From assembly GCA_964539665.1 (NCBI GenBank), contig CAZIKB010000009.1:1-64000 (forward strand): a stretch of DNA of 64,000 bases, given 5' to 3'. Below are positions 45,741 through 54,775 of the stretch, one piece after another (the first letter of the stretch is position 1; every line of letters starts with the position of its first letter). The stretch is from CAZIKB01 sp964539665. GTDB taxonomy: Bacteria > Zhuqueibacterota > Zhuqueibacteria > Oceanimicrobiales > Oceanimicrobiaceae. The position numbers and the translations under genes were made by a program. The notes beneath the pieces were generated by a model. It saw only the letters and a program-made list of their open reading frames with translations, did not search any database and was not told the origin of the DNA.

Positions 45741-46349
45741 ATGAAAAAGATAATACACACAACTTTGTCAACAGTCATGTGCTTTCTTGTTTTTTCAGTA
45801 ATTTTTAGCAATCAAATTTTTGCTGATTCAGAAAAATCACCTGTGGAAATTATCAAGGCTCGCAATCAAGCGGTGGATGTTATTCTGAAGGGTACAGATG
45901 ATAATGTTAGCGCTGAAAGGAAAGAACAACTCAAAGTGGTTATAAATGGCATTCTTGATTTTAGAGAATTGTCAAGACGGGCTCTGGGCAAGCACTGGAA
46001 AGACAGAAGTGACCAAGAAAAGAGCGATTTTGTCGATGTGTTCTCCCGGCTCATTAAAAATTCTTCAGTGAAAAAGTTGGAGGTTTACAAGGTTGATCGG
46101 TTGGTTTATGAAAAGCCCGAAATCAATGGTAAAAAAGCAAAAGTAACTACAATAGCCTATAAAGACAGAAAGCAAGTAGAGATAGTTTACAAAATGCACC
46201 TTGTCGATACGCAATGGCTGGTGTACGATATGGATATCGATGGAGTAAGTACTGCGCGTAATTATCGTGATTCTTTTTACAAAAAAATTGCAAAATCTTC
46301 ATATAAAGAAATGTATGATACTTTAGTGAGGAGATTAGCAGAAAAGTAG
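45741..46349 (+). CDS. MlaC/Ttg2D family phospholipid-binding protein
   Basis: A 202-residue exported protein (signal peptide about 1-29, ending IFADSE). The MlaC fold is indicated by ILDFRELSRRALGKHWKDRSDQEK, FVDVFSRLIKNS and LVDTQWLVYDMDIDGVSTARNYRDSF. MlaC proteins shuttle phospholipids across the periplasm to and from the MlaFEDB complex, but no mlaD, mlaE or mlaF gene lies here. It is the second MlaC-like protein within 3 kb and closes the unit, with a terminator about 160 bp further on. Confidence 0.88.
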   Translation: MKKIIHTTLSTVMCFLVFSVIFSNQIFADSEKSPVEIIKARNQAVDVILKGTDDNVSAERKEQLKVVINGILDFRELSRRALGKHWKDRSDQEKSDFVDVFSRLIKNSSVKKLEVYKVDRLVYEKPEINGKKAKVTTIAYKDRKQVEIVYKMHLVDTQWLVYDMDIDGVSTARNYRDSFYKKIAKSSYKEMYDTLVRRLAEK

Positions 46350-46511
46350 TAAGCTTCAGAAAGGAAGTTGCTGTATTGAAATTCAAAATTATTAACACTT
46401 TGGGACTTGTAAATTACAATTTTCTAAAAATAAGCTTAGAGAAATTAGAAACAATTTAATCGCCAGAATAGCACAAGAGTCATGTAAATAGAAGTCTGCT
46501 TTTATATGTCT

Positions 46512-46545
46512 GCCGCTACAGAATCATACTGTGGGGGCTTTTTGT
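46512..46545 (+). terminator. Rho-independent terminator
   Basis: The stem GCCGCTACAG/CTGTGGGGGC pairs over 10 positions with one mismatch around a 7-base loop and is followed by CTTTTTGTT. It marks the end of the MlaC-TolC-MlaC transcript. Confidence 0.75.
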
Positions 46546-46637
46546 TGCATTTAAATAGATTAATCTTAAATTATCAGCATATAATTATTTATTTAATTGG
46601 ATGAAATAAATCAAGTTATACCATACTAAAAAATAAT

Positions 46638-47297
46638 ATGGAGTCAGAAGAGTACACGCGAATTCAAAACATGCTGGAATACGAGAAGGAGCTTTGGCAG
46701 AAAGGGCTGGTTTGTGTTGCCGGTCTGGATGAAGCTGGCAGGGGGCCTTTAGCAGGCCCGGTAGTAGCTGCTGCAGCTATTTTTGCACCGAATCCATTCA
46801 TCCCCATGATCGACGATTCGAAAAAACTGTCCACTGATGTACGCGAATTCCTGTACGATATAATTTTAACCGAAGCTTTAGATTACGGCATCGGAATAGC
46901 GAATGTGGAAGAAATTGATAAAATTAATATTCATGAGGCTTCCTTTCTGGCCATGGAACGCGCCCTTGAGAATTTAAGACTTAATCCTGAATTCCTTCTC
47001 ATAGATGGCCGGATGTATCCAAACGATCAAATACCATTTACTACCATTGTCAAAGGAGATGGTTTGTGTTTTTCGATTGCTGCTGCCTCTATCCTGGCGA
47101 AAGTCACCCGCGATAAAATAATGCGCGAATATGATAAAAAATTTCCCCAATTTGGCTTTGCCCGTCACAAAGGTTATCCCACACGCGCTCATTTAGACGC
47201 CATAGAAAAGCATGGCTATTGTAAAATTCATCGTCAATCGTTTCATCCTAAACGATTCCTCACAAAATCTGTGTTTGCAAACAAAAATGCACAATAA
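46638..47297 (+). CDS. rnhB: Ribonuclease HII
   Basis: A 219-residue type 2 RNase H removing ribonucleotides and RNA-DNA hybrids. GLDEAGRGPLAGPVVAAA carries the first catalytic Asp-Glu pair, LLIDG the next Asp and AAASILAKVTRD the family signature; GYPTRAHLDAIEKHG is near the C-terminus. Its last 11 bases overlap yraN, the usual neighbour. Confidence 0.95.
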   Translation: MESEEYTRIQNMLEYEKELWQKGLVCVAGLDEAGRGPLAGPVVAAAAIFAPNPFIPMIDDSKKLSTDVREFLYDIILTEALDYGIGIANVEEIDKINIHEASFLAMERALENLRLNPEFLLIDGRMYPNDQIPFTTIVKGDGLCFSIAAASILAKVTRDKIMREYDKKFPQFGFARHKGYPTRAHLDAIEKHGYCKIHRQSFHPKRFLTKSVFANKNAQ

Positions 47298-47652
47298 AAA
47301 CAACAAACAGATTGGTAAAATTGGCGAGGACCTGGCTGCTAAATATCTGTGTGCAAAGAATTACCAGATTATTGAACGCAACTATCACTGGGCGCGCGGA
47401 GAGATTGACATAATCGCTAAAGAGGCAGAAACTTTGATTTTTGTTGAAGTTAAAACAGCACGTTACAATACCTTCGGAGCGCCGGAAACCTGGGTCGATG
47501 CACGTAAACAGTTGCAGATCGGAATGGTCGCTGAACGTTATCTTCAGGAAAAAGATATCGATGACGTGGATTGCAGGTTTGATGTCGTGGCTGTTCGGGC
47601 GAATGGGAAAGAGTGGGATATTAAGCATATTGAAAATGCGTTTTGGCTGTAA
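47287..47652 (+). CDS. yraN: YraN family (UPF0102) putative endonuclease
   Basis: A 121-residue protein using ATG 47287, which overlaps the end of rnhB; the longer frame from 47212 lies inside rnhB. The restriction-endonuclease-like core E-(x)n-D-x-E-x-K is visible: GEDLAAKYL, ARGEIDIIA, FVEVKTA. The family is widespread and often paired with rnhB; the biochemical role is unsettled, with DNA nuclease activity the usual prediction. Confidence 0.92.
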   Translation: MHNKNNKQIGKIGEDLAAKYLCAKNYQIIERNYHWARGEIDIIAKEAETLIFVEVKTARYNTFGAPETWVDARKQLQIGMVAERYLQEKDIDDVDCRFDVVAVRANGKEWDIKHIENAFWL

Positions 47653-47683
47653 CAAATCATGAAAAAAATGTGGGATTGATTTG

Positions 47684-48397
47684 ATGGATATAAAGAATAA
47701 AGTTGCTGTAGTAACCGGCGCCGGTAAGGGCATCGGGCGGGAGACAGCAAAGTCTTTGGCGAAAGAAGGTGCGAATATTGTAATCGCTTCCCGAACCATG
47801 ACAGATTTACAATCATTAGCCAGAGAAATCGGAAATATGGGCAGAAAGGCTTTGCCTGTACAGATGGATATATCGAGAGAAAGCGAAATTAAAAACCTAA
47901 TACAGGAAGCTGCCAGAAAATTTGGCGGAATAGACATATTAATCAATAACGCTGGAATAGGCAGATTCGGACGGATAGAAGAGCTTGCTACTTTAGATTG
48001 GGATGATATGTTTGAGACAAATTTACGCGGTATGTTCATTTGCACTCGGGAAGCTTTGCCACATTTAAAAAGAAAAACAGAAAGTTTTGTCATTAACATA
48101 GCTTCAATTGCCGGGAAGAATGCATTTGTGGGCGGCGCTGGATATGCAGCAACTAAGTGGGGCGTATTAGCGTTTTCCAAATGCTTATTGTTAGAAGAGA
48201 GAAAATCCGGCGTGCGGGTACTGGCGATATGTCCCGGTTCGGTGGATACTCGTTTTTTTCACCATCCTTCATTACCAAATCCAGACAGAGAAAAAATATT
48301 GCAACCAGAAGATGTAGCGCAAACCATAATTGAAGCTATAAAATTACCGCAGCGTGCCATGGTAAGTGAAATAGATATCAGACCAACGAATCCATAG
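47684..48397 (+). CDS. Short-chain dehydrogenase/reductase
   Basis: A 237-residue SDR; ATG 47684 is preferred to the in-frame TTG 47681. TGAGKGIGRE is the cofactor motif, INNAGIG the structural motif, Ser in NIASIAG and Y-x3-K in GYAATKWG the catalytic set. It resembles 3-oxoacyl-ACP reductase (FabG)-like SDRs, but no fatty-acid genes adjoin and the substrate is undetermined. It lies 31 bp after yraN. Confidence 0.88.
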   Translation: MDIKNKVAVVTGAGKGIGRETAKSLAKEGANIVIASRTMTDLQSLAREIGNMGRKALPVQMDISRESEIKNLIQEAARKFGGIDILINNAGIGRFGRIEELATLDWDDMFETNLRGMFICTREALPHLKRKTESFVINIASIAGKNAFVGGAGYAATKWGVLAFSKCLLLEERKSGVRVLAICPGSVDTRFFHHPSLPNPDREKILQPEDVAQTIIEAIKLPQRAMVSEIDIRPTNP

Positions 48398-48902
48398 GAT
48401 TTATCTGCCTCTCTTCAGATTGCAACAGGGTAATTCATTTCCATTATTCCAGGGCGACGAGCCTCAAATCCTAAATAACAAATAAGTTCCAAATCTCAAA
48501 AAACGATGTAAAGTAAAGTGCGTTTCAAAATAAACATAAATAAATCGTCAAATTCTGATAATAGACTGTCATTTAGTTGTCATTAAGTAATTTGTTGGCA
48601 TTGATTTAATGACCGAATTACCATGAATGACTTTTTGACTGAGACAGCAGCTTTGGCATAATGCATATTATTGAATATTGCGATGATAATTAGGAATAGT
48701 TTTACTTGCCATAGCCTTGGGAGTAGAATAATTCACTTTTGTCAGTCTTCTGTCAAACCCTATTTAGTTGACTTGGTCTTCGAAACTCAACCCTATACAA
48801 TATCCTGCCAGAAAATTGTATTTAAAAGTTTTCCTTGATTATGTTTTCGAAAATCTATATCTTTTTTCACTTTAAAATTTTATAATTAAACATTTTAAAT
48901 CA
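48398..48902. other. Intergenic region before polyprenyl synthase
   Basis: About 500 bp, AT-rich. Near its end TTGATT (48835-48840), 17 bp and TATCTT (48858-48863) form a moderate promoter match about 40 bp before the polyprenyl synthase ATG. I saw no gene, hairpin or repeat in the remainder. Confidence 0.4.
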
Positions 48903-49916
48903 ATGTTAAATACATCAACGCTTGACCTGGATGAAACGGAACAGTTTAAAGCAAAATTAACTGAATGGCAGGGTCAGATTAACGCTAGGTTAGATCAAAT
49001 TTCAGGTTCTTCAAAACCCTCAATTTTGTACCAACCCATTCAATATGTTTTGGATGGTGGTGGGAAACGGATCCGGCCAATCTTGTTGATGTTATCATGT
49101 GAGGCATTTGGAGGCAATATTGACTCATGTTGGGATGCAGCAGTGGCCGTGGAACTTCTGCACAATTTTACTTTGGTTCACGACGACATTATGGACCAGG
49201 ATGACACCCGCAGAGGCAGGCCTACTGTGCATAAAAAATGGAATGCTGACATCGCGCTCCTTGCCGGCGATGGTTTACTGGCACTTGCTTACCAATATTT
49301 GTTGCGGACTCACTCTGCTCGAATTCATGAAATTGCCCAAATATTTACTGACGGTATAATTGAGCTTTGTGAAGGTCAGGCGATGGATCATGAATTTGAA
49401 ACCCGCAAGGATGTTCAACTCAGTGATTATTTGCTCATGATCAGCAAAAAAACAGCAAGACTTTTAAATATTTCAACCAGAATTGGTTCTATCATTGGCG
49501 GCGGCAATGCTCAGGAAATACATGTCTTAGGAGAATTTGGCTATAATATCGGATTTGCATTTCAAATTCAAGATGATTTGTTAGACATTACATCTGATCA
49601 AGAAACTTTAGGCAAAACTTTTGGCAGTGATATTATTCGCAGAAAACAAACTTATTTATTGATTCATGCCATGAACCATGGAGATGCCCAAGCGAAAAAG
49701 GAGCTGCTTGAGATATTAGATAATACTATAATTCAAAATTCACAAATTATGGCAGTCAGGGATATTTTTAATAAAACGGGGACAATAGATGCAGCAAAAG
49801 TAGCAATTGATAACTATATTTCTACTGCTCATAAAAATCTTCAGGAGCTTCAGAATACACAGGGCAAAGAAGAACTGTTATGCCTGTTAAGATACCTTTC
49901 GAAACGTAGAACTTAA
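48903..49916 (+). CDS. Polyprenyl diphosphate synthase
   Basis: A 337-residue trans-isoprenyl diphosphate synthase (IspB/heptaprenyl type). DGGGKRIRPIL precedes the first Asp-rich motif D94-D-I-M-D98, and FQIQDDLLDIT holds the second. These enzymes extend farnesyl or geranylgeranyl diphosphate with IPP to make quinone side chains. Bulky residues before the first motif (HNFTLVH) are compatible with medium or long chains, but product length cannot be fixed. A PTS gene starts 23 bp later, so they are probably co-transcribed. Confidence 0.9.
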   Translation: MLNTSTLDLDETEQFKAKLTEWQGQINARLDQISGSSKPSILYQPIQYVLDGGGKRIRPILLMLSCEAFGGNIDSCWDAAVAVELLHNFTLVHDDIMDQDDTRRGRPTVHKKWNADIALLAGDGLLALAYQYLLRTHSARIHEIAQIFTDGIIELCEGQAMDHEFETRKDVQLSDYLLMISKKTARLLNISTRIGSIIGGGNAQEIHVLGEFGYNIGFAFQIQDDLLDITSDQETLGKTFGSDIIRRKQTYLLIHAMNHGDAQAKKELLEILDNTIIQNSQIMAVRDIFNKTGTIDAAKVAIDNYISTAHKNLQELQNTQGKEELLCLLRYLSKRRT

Positions 49917-49939
49917 GCTGATCTTACAATATTGAATAT

Positions 49940-50638
49940 ATGGAATCGAATTTAATCATATTTTGTTTAATGGGGAGTGTTGTTTATGCTGATACTGAGG
50001 CTGTCGGACAGTTTGTTATATCCCAACCTTTAATTTCATGTACAATTGCCGGAATTATATTGGGTAATATGGTTGTTGGATTGACTATTGGTATTCTTTT
50101 ACAATTGCCATATTTAGTAGAATTCCCCATTGGCGGTTCAAAAGTATCCTTAGGAAATATGGGAGCGTATATAGCTGCTGGATTGGCTGTAACTTTTACT
50201 CAAATATTTCCTCTTCAATCAAATATAATATTACTGATTTCAGTTTTATTCGGAATAATGATAAGCAGGGCTACGATTCCATTCCAGCGATTGCAGCGCC
50301 AGTTAAATAACAAATTGCTCAAATGTGCTGATAACGCTGCAGATTCCGGAAATTTATGGAAGATTACTTATTTACATTATTTGGGCGTTCTATTCGTGTA
50401 TATTTTTGGAGCGTTTTTTTCCGCCTTTATTTTTATAATTGGAAAATATATTTGCAATTTAATCATTGAATTAGTTCCTTCTAAAATGGAACAAACCTTG
50501 CAGATTTTAAAGCCAGTGCTTTTAGGAGCTGGAACAGGGGCATTGTTTTGGCATTTTCTAAAAAAAAATACAATTCAATATACTCTAACTGGAGTGTTTT
50601 TTGGTGGAATATTATTGTTATTAAAATTTGTTAACTGA
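49940..50638 (+). CDS. PTS mannose-family IIC-like component
   Basis: A 232-residue polytopic inner-membrane protein of the mannose/sorbose PTS IIC family. SVVYADTEAVGQFVISQPLISCTIAG and GNMVVGLTIGILLQLPYLVEFPIGGSKVS are the family's N-terminal signatures. About six to seven hydrophobic segments. It forms the sugar-translocating channel together with IID. GTG of IID begins two bases after its stop. No IIA or IIB gene is in the window. Confidence 0.87.
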   Translation: MESNLIIFCLMGSVVYADTEAVGQFVISQPLISCTIAGIILGNMVVGLTIGILLQLPYLVEFPIGGSKVSLGNMGAYIAAGLAVTFTQIFPLQSNIILLISVLFGIMISRATIPFQRLQRQLNNKLLKCADNAADSGNLWKITYLHYLGVLFVYIFGAFFSAFIFIIGKYICNLIIELVPSKMEQTLQILKPVLLGAGTGALFWHFLKKNTIQYTLTGVFFGGILLLLKFVN

Positions 50639-50640
50639 TT

Positions 50641-51390
50641 GTGCCTGTGACTCCATTAAATATTATTGATTTTATTAAAATAATTTACAGGTCGCTTTTT
50701 ATTCAAGCTTCCTGGAATAGTGAACGTATGCAGGGTCTTGGATACTGCTTTTGTTTGATCCCATTTGCTAAAAAATATTTGGAGAACAAAGAACAACGGG
50801 TACAATTTTTAAATAGGAATTTAGTATTTTTTAACACTCATCCGTATATGGTTAACTGGATTATTGGTGTATCCATTAAACTGGAACAACAATCGTTTCA
50901 AGAACAGAATATAGAAGCAAAGCAAATTGATCGTTTTAAGCAAAGGATGAGTGGAGTTGTGGCAGCTATCGGGGATAAAATGTTTTGGAGTCAAATTAGA
51001 CCTATCAGCGCTATGATTGGTTTTTTATTGACGCTATATTTTCAACTAATCGGTTTGGTTGTTTTTTTTGTATTATATAATTTACCACATTTGTATGTAA
51101 GAATAAAAGGCTTGTTATCAGGGTACCAGAAGGGCCCGGGTTTAATGAACAGCCATGTGCTGAAGAATTATAAGTCAATAATAATATTCTTAAATAAAGT
51201 TGGTGGTTTACTCATTGGGATATTGTTGATATTGATTGCTAATTCCAAATATATGAACAATAAAATAGATTTGGTTGCATTTTCATGTGGAATCGTTTTG
51301 ATGTACTTTTTCATTAAAATGAAAATATCTATTCCAACTGGTCTTGTGGTTCTTGTATTTTTAAGTAGTGCAATTGGCGCTTTGATGTAA
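50641..51390 (+). CDS. PTS mannose-family IID-like component
   Basis: A 249-residue IID protein starting at GTG 50641. QASWNSERMQGLGYCFCLIPFAKKYL and FFNTHPYMVNWIIGVSIKLEQQ are characteristic of IID-Man, and a C-terminal group of hydrophobic helices follows. The TAA stop lies exactly at the left boundary of the miniature element, so the present end (GALM) differs from the end implied by the reconstructed empty site (GALILI). The change is only in the last residues and probably harmless. Confidence 0.87.
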   Translation: MPVTPLNIIDFIKIIYRSLFIQASWNSERMQGLGYCFCLIPFAKKYLENKEQRVQFLNRNLVFFNTHPYMVNWIIGVSIKLEQQSFQEQNIEAKQIDRFKQRMSGVVAAIGDKMFWSQIRPISAMIGFLLTLYFQLIGLVVFFVLYNLPHLYVRIKGLLSGYQKGPGLMNSHVLKNYKSIIIFLNKVGGLLIGILLILIANSKYMNNKIDLVAFSCGIVLMYFFIKMKISIPTGLVVLVFLSSAIGALM

Positions 51391-51538
51391 TATGTCAGTT
51401 ATGGTGAGATGGAGATCATACTTCGACTCCGCTCAGCATGAAGTAATCATATTTATAAGATTTAGCTTCATAGCGAGTCCCAAAGAATTTTAGGGAAACC
51501 ATAATTTTGTTCGAATCCCCACCATAACTGACACATTA
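51388..51538. mobile_element. Miniature inverted-repeat element, copy 2, intact
   Basis: 151 bp. Inverted ends TAATATGTCAGTTATGGTG and CACCATAACTGACACATTA differ by one base over 19. It is flanked by the direct repeat CGCTTTGAT (51378-51386 and 51539-51547), a 9-bp target duplication. The interior has a CTTCGACTCCGCTCAG hairpin arm and GAGTCCCAAAG...TTTTAGGGAAACC, matching copy 1. It separates PTS IID from HPr and supplies the IID stop codon. Confidence 0.88.
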
Positions 51539-51583
51539 CGCTTTGATTCTCATTTAAAACTCACAGGAAAATATATTTTTTGT

Positions 51584-51850
51584 ATGGTTCAAAAAAAAAT
51601 TGAAGTAACTAATAAATTAGGTTTACATGCCAGACCTGCTGCACAATTAGTAAAAACAGCAGCGAAATTTAAATCAAATGTGTTTATTGGCAAAGATGAG
51701 CATGAAGTTAACGGTAAAAGCATCATGGGAGTTATGATGTTGGCAGCTGAAATGGGTAGTATTTTAACCATTACTGTCAATGGCGAAGATGAAAAGGAAG
51801 CCATTGAAGCTTTGATTGGTCTGGTTGAAAATAAATTTGATGAAGATTAA
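51584..51850 (+). CDS. ptsH: HPr phosphocarrier protein
   Basis: An 88-residue HPr. The phospho-accepting His is H15 in LHARPAAQLV, and Ser46 lies in KSIMGVMMLAAEMG, the regulatory site phosphorylated by HPr kinase in bacteria that have it; Ser46 is conserved here, suggesting that kinase is present. HPr carries phosphate from EI to IIA. In the inferred ancestral arrangement it began only 26 bp after IID. Confidence 0.95.
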   Translation: MVQKKIEVTNKLGLHARPAAQLVKTAAKFKSNVFIGKDEHEVNGKSIMGVMMLAAEMGSILTITVNGEDEKEAIEALIGLVENKFDED

Positions 51851-51862
51851 AGACAAAAACAA

Positions 51863-53635
51863 ATGAAAAGTAAAAGTGATAAAATTAAAGGATGTCATGT
51901 ATTACATGGGATACCTTCTTCTCCAGGTATCGCAATTTCGAAAGTCTTTTTACTGAAGGGTGAAGCTGTAAAGATAGAGCCAACAATTATTGATGAATCG
52001 CATACTGAAGCAGAAGTCGAAAAATTCAGATTGGCAATTCAAAAAGCAAAAAGGGAGCTCAAGTCGCTGCAAAGCAGAGTAGCTCAAAGAATTGGCCGTG
52101 AAAGTGCAAAGATATTTGATGTTCACCAATTGCTGTTGGAAGATAGCCTGATAATTGAAGAGACGATATCCGGAATTGAGAATGAAAAAAAAAGTGCAGA
52201 ATACGCCTTTTATGATACCATGCAGAAATACCAGAACACACTGGATGAAAGCTCGGTAGAGTATTTTCAAAGTAGAATCTCTGATTTGAAAGATGTAAAA
52301 CGAAGGGTTATTCGCCATATTCAGGGTAATCGCGTAGATTATCTAAGCAAATTGGAATGGTCTGCCATTATTGTTTCGATTGATTTAACGCCCTCAGATA
52401 CTGTTATGCTGGACAGGCGAAAAGTACTGGGTTTTGCAACAGATTTAGGCGGAAGATTTTCTCATGTGTCAATAATGGCACGTTCAATGGAGGTGCCAGC
52501 AGTTGTCGGACTGCGTGGTCTTTCATCAATGGTGGCGGAAGGTGACCGAATTATTATCGATGGTACCGAGGGCGCGATCGTGATTCAGCCGGATGAAAAA
52601 ACCTTAAAATATTATCGACAATTACAAGCCAGGTATTATGAAGTTGAACAAAGGCTTGCTAAAATTCGTGATCTGCCATCAATTACAGAAGATGGCAAAG
52701 ATATCGAGCTTTCAGCAAATATTGAATTTTCGGACGAAGTCGAATCTGCGATTTCACATGGCGCAAAGGGCATTGGGTTGTATCGCACCGAATTTATATA
52801 CCTCTCTAAAAGTGAATTGCCCACGGAGGAAGAACAATACCAGGAATATTGTAAAATTGCCAAGAAGATGTCACCTGATCCCGTTATAATACGAACAATG
52901 GATTTAGGCGGTGATAAAAATCCACAATCGATATTAATTCCCCCGGAAGAAAATCCCTTTCTTGGCTGGCGTGCTATTCGTATTTCTTTGGAAAGACTGG
53001 ATATTTTTAAAGTTCAGTTGCGCGCTATTTTAAGAGCCAGCGCATTGGGTAATGTCAAAATTCTGTTTCCAATGATCTCTGGATTTGATGAACTTTTGGA
53101 ATGCAAGAATGTTATAGAAATAGTAAAATCGGAATTAAGCAAAGAAAAAATTTCGTTTAATAAAGACCTTGAAATTGGTGTAATGATAGAGGTGCCCTCG
53201 GCGGCAATACTGGCGGATAAATTGGCAAAAGAAGTCAGTTTCCTCAGCATTGGCACTAATGATCTTGTGCAATATCTTCTGGCAGTTGATAGAGGCAATG
53301 AACGGATAGCCTATCTCTATAAACATTTACATCCTGCTGTTCTTCGTTCGATTAAAGACATTATCGTCGCTGGTCACAAGGAAGGTGTTTGGGTTGGCAT
53401 GTGTGGTGAAATGGCAGGCGATCCATTAGCGACCTTAATTCTTCTTGGTCTTGAATTAGATGAATTTAGTGTAAGTCCTTTATCTGTACCGGAAATTAAA
53501 AAAATAATCCGCTCGGTTGATTTTCGAGAAGCCGTCAGAGTTGCCAATAAAGCGCTTGAGTTCGAGAAATCTTCTGATGTGGAAAGATTCATGACTAAAA
53601 TTATGCGTAAAAAGTTTAAGGATTTAATAATCTAA
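51863..53635 (+). CDS. ptsI: PTS enzyme I (phosphoenolpyruvate-protein phosphotransferase)
   Basis: A 590-residue EI. The phosphorylated His is H201 in GGRFSHVSIMAR. The PEP-binding C-terminal domain has YRTEFIYL, MDLGGDKNP, GWRAIRISL, SIGTNDLVQYLLAVDRGNE and the active Cys in MCGEMAGDP. It transfers phosphate from PEP to HPr. It begins 12 bp after ptsH. This is a complete general PTS pair, which is less usual in the FCB group than in Firmicutes or Proteobacteria. Confidence 0.95.
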   Translation: MKSKSDKIKGCHVLHGIPSSPGIAISKVFLLKGEAVKIEPTIIDESHTEAEVEKFRLAIQKAKRELKSLQSRVAQRIGRESAKIFDVHQLLLEDSLIIEETISGIENEKKSAEYAFYDTMQKYQNTLDESSVEYFQSRISDLKDVKRRVIRHIQGNRVDYLSKLEWSAIIVSIDLTPSDTVMLDRRKVLGFATDLGGRFSHVSIMARSMEVPAVVGLRGLSSMVAEGDRIIIDGTEGAIVIQPDEKTLKYYRQLQARYYEVEQRLAKIRDLPSITEDGKDIELSANIEFSDEVESAISHGAKGIGLYRTEFIYLSKSELPTEEEQYQEYCKIAKKMSPDPVIIRTMDLGGDKNPQSILIPPEENPFLGWRAIRISLERLDIFKVQLRAILRASALGNVKILFPMISGFDELLECKNVIEIVKSELSKEKISFNKDLEIGVMIEVPSAAILADKLAKEVSFLSIGTNDLVQYLLAVDRGNERIAYLYKHLHPAVLRSIKDIIVAGHKEGVWVGMCGEMAGDPLATLILLGLELDEFSVSPLSVPEIKKIIRSVDFREAVRVANKALEFEKSSDVERFMTKIMRKKFKDLII

Positions 53636-53666
53636 CCAAACTTATGAACTCAACATAGATATTAAA

Positions 53667-54737
53667 ATGTTAAAATTAAATAGTAATGAAATTGTAAAAT
53701 TTGATTCAGAGGGAATGTTGGACTATATTCTTCAATTCCCGCAACAATTGCAACATGCTTTAAAAATTTCAAAGAATTTTCAACTGGATTTCAAGTCTGC
53801 TCAAATTAGCAATATTTGCGCGACTGGTATGGGCGGTTCCGGAATCAGTGGCGATGTTGTGCGAAGTTGTTTCACAGACATTTTGAAGGTCCCTTTTTTC
53901 GTCAATCGTTATTATAGTTTGCCCAACTTTGTTGATAACCGTTCTTTAGTAATTGTTTTGAGCTACTCGGGTAATACAGAAGAAACTCTGTCAGCATATC
54001 AGGATGCATGCAGTCGGAAAGCTAAAATTGTTTGCATTACCTCTGGAGGGGAGTTAGCTGAATTAGCCGCATCCAATGGACATCCAATATTATTAATCCC
54101 GGCCGGTTACAGTCCTCGGGCAGCTCTTGGGTATTTAACCGTTCCATTGCTTTATTGTCTATATTTGACCGGATTGATTTCCAATCCTGAAGCAGACATA
54201 ACAGAAACTATAGACTTGTTAAATAAGCTCAGTGATGAATACCATCCAGATCATAATAGCAATCTTCCCAAAAAGATGGCGTATGCCTTAAAAGGGAAAA
54301 TACCATTAATTTATGCTTCTGTAAATAGTTTTGAAGCGATCGTCTGGCGCTGGAAAGGACAACTATCGGAAAACGGGGAAGTTTTAGCTTTTTGCAATTT
54401 GTTTTCAGAATTGAATCATAATGAAATCATGGGCTGGGGCCCGCTCACTGAAATAAATCGCAATTTTCAGGTAATATATTTAAAAGATCGTGATTATCGC
54501 GATCAAATTAAAAGTAGAATGCATGTTACAAAAGATATACTTGAAAGACACAGCGCGCCCATTATTGAAGTTGAAAGCAGCGGTGAATCATTGTTAGCGC
54601 GAATTTTCTCATTAATTTTCCTGGGTGATATGGTTAGTCTATATCTGGCTATTTTAAATGAAGTTGATCCTACTCCCGTTAAAAATATTGACTTTTTAAA
54701 ACAACAAATTAATTTGACTTTTAGTGAAAATATTTAG
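53667..54737 (+). CDS. Bifunctional phosphoglucose/phosphomannose isomerase
   Basis: A 356-residue SIS-domain protein of the PGI/PMI family, interconverting glucose-6-P or mannose-6-P with fructose-6-P. ATGMGGSGISGDVVRS is the first SIS motif, VLSYSGNTEETLSA the second; the C-terminal domain has LNHNEIMGW and the His/Glu pair used in isomerisation. The adjacent mannose-type PTS would deliver mannose-6-P, a natural substrate, so the gene context supports this activity. Confidence 0.9.
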   Translation: MLKLNSNEIVKFDSEGMLDYILQFPQQLQHALKISKNFQLDFKSAQISNICATGMGGSGISGDVVRSCFTDILKVPFFVNRYYSLPNFVDNRSLVIVLSYSGNTEETLSAYQDACSRKAKIVCITSGGELAELAASNGHPILLIPAGYSPRAALGYLTVPLLYCLYLTGLISNPEADITETIDLLNKLSDEYHPDHNSNLPKKMAYALKGKIPLIYASVNSFEAIVWRWKGQLSENGEVLAFCNLFSELNHNEIMGWGPLTEINRNFQVIYLKDRDYRDQIKSRMHVTKDILERHSAPIIEVESSGESLLARIFSLIFLGDMVSLYLAILNEVDPTPVKNIDFLKQQINLTFSENI

Positions 54738-54775
54738 TATCGTAATTGAACACATAATGGAAAGGAGCTATATTT

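Noticed and set aside
51500..51530. tRNA-like 3' end (GTTCGAATCCCC ACCA) in the intergenic region after PTS IID
   Set aside because: No acceptor, D or anticodon arms pair with it, and the bases belong to the inverted end of the 151-bp element; copy 1 has GTTTAAATCCCC at the same place.
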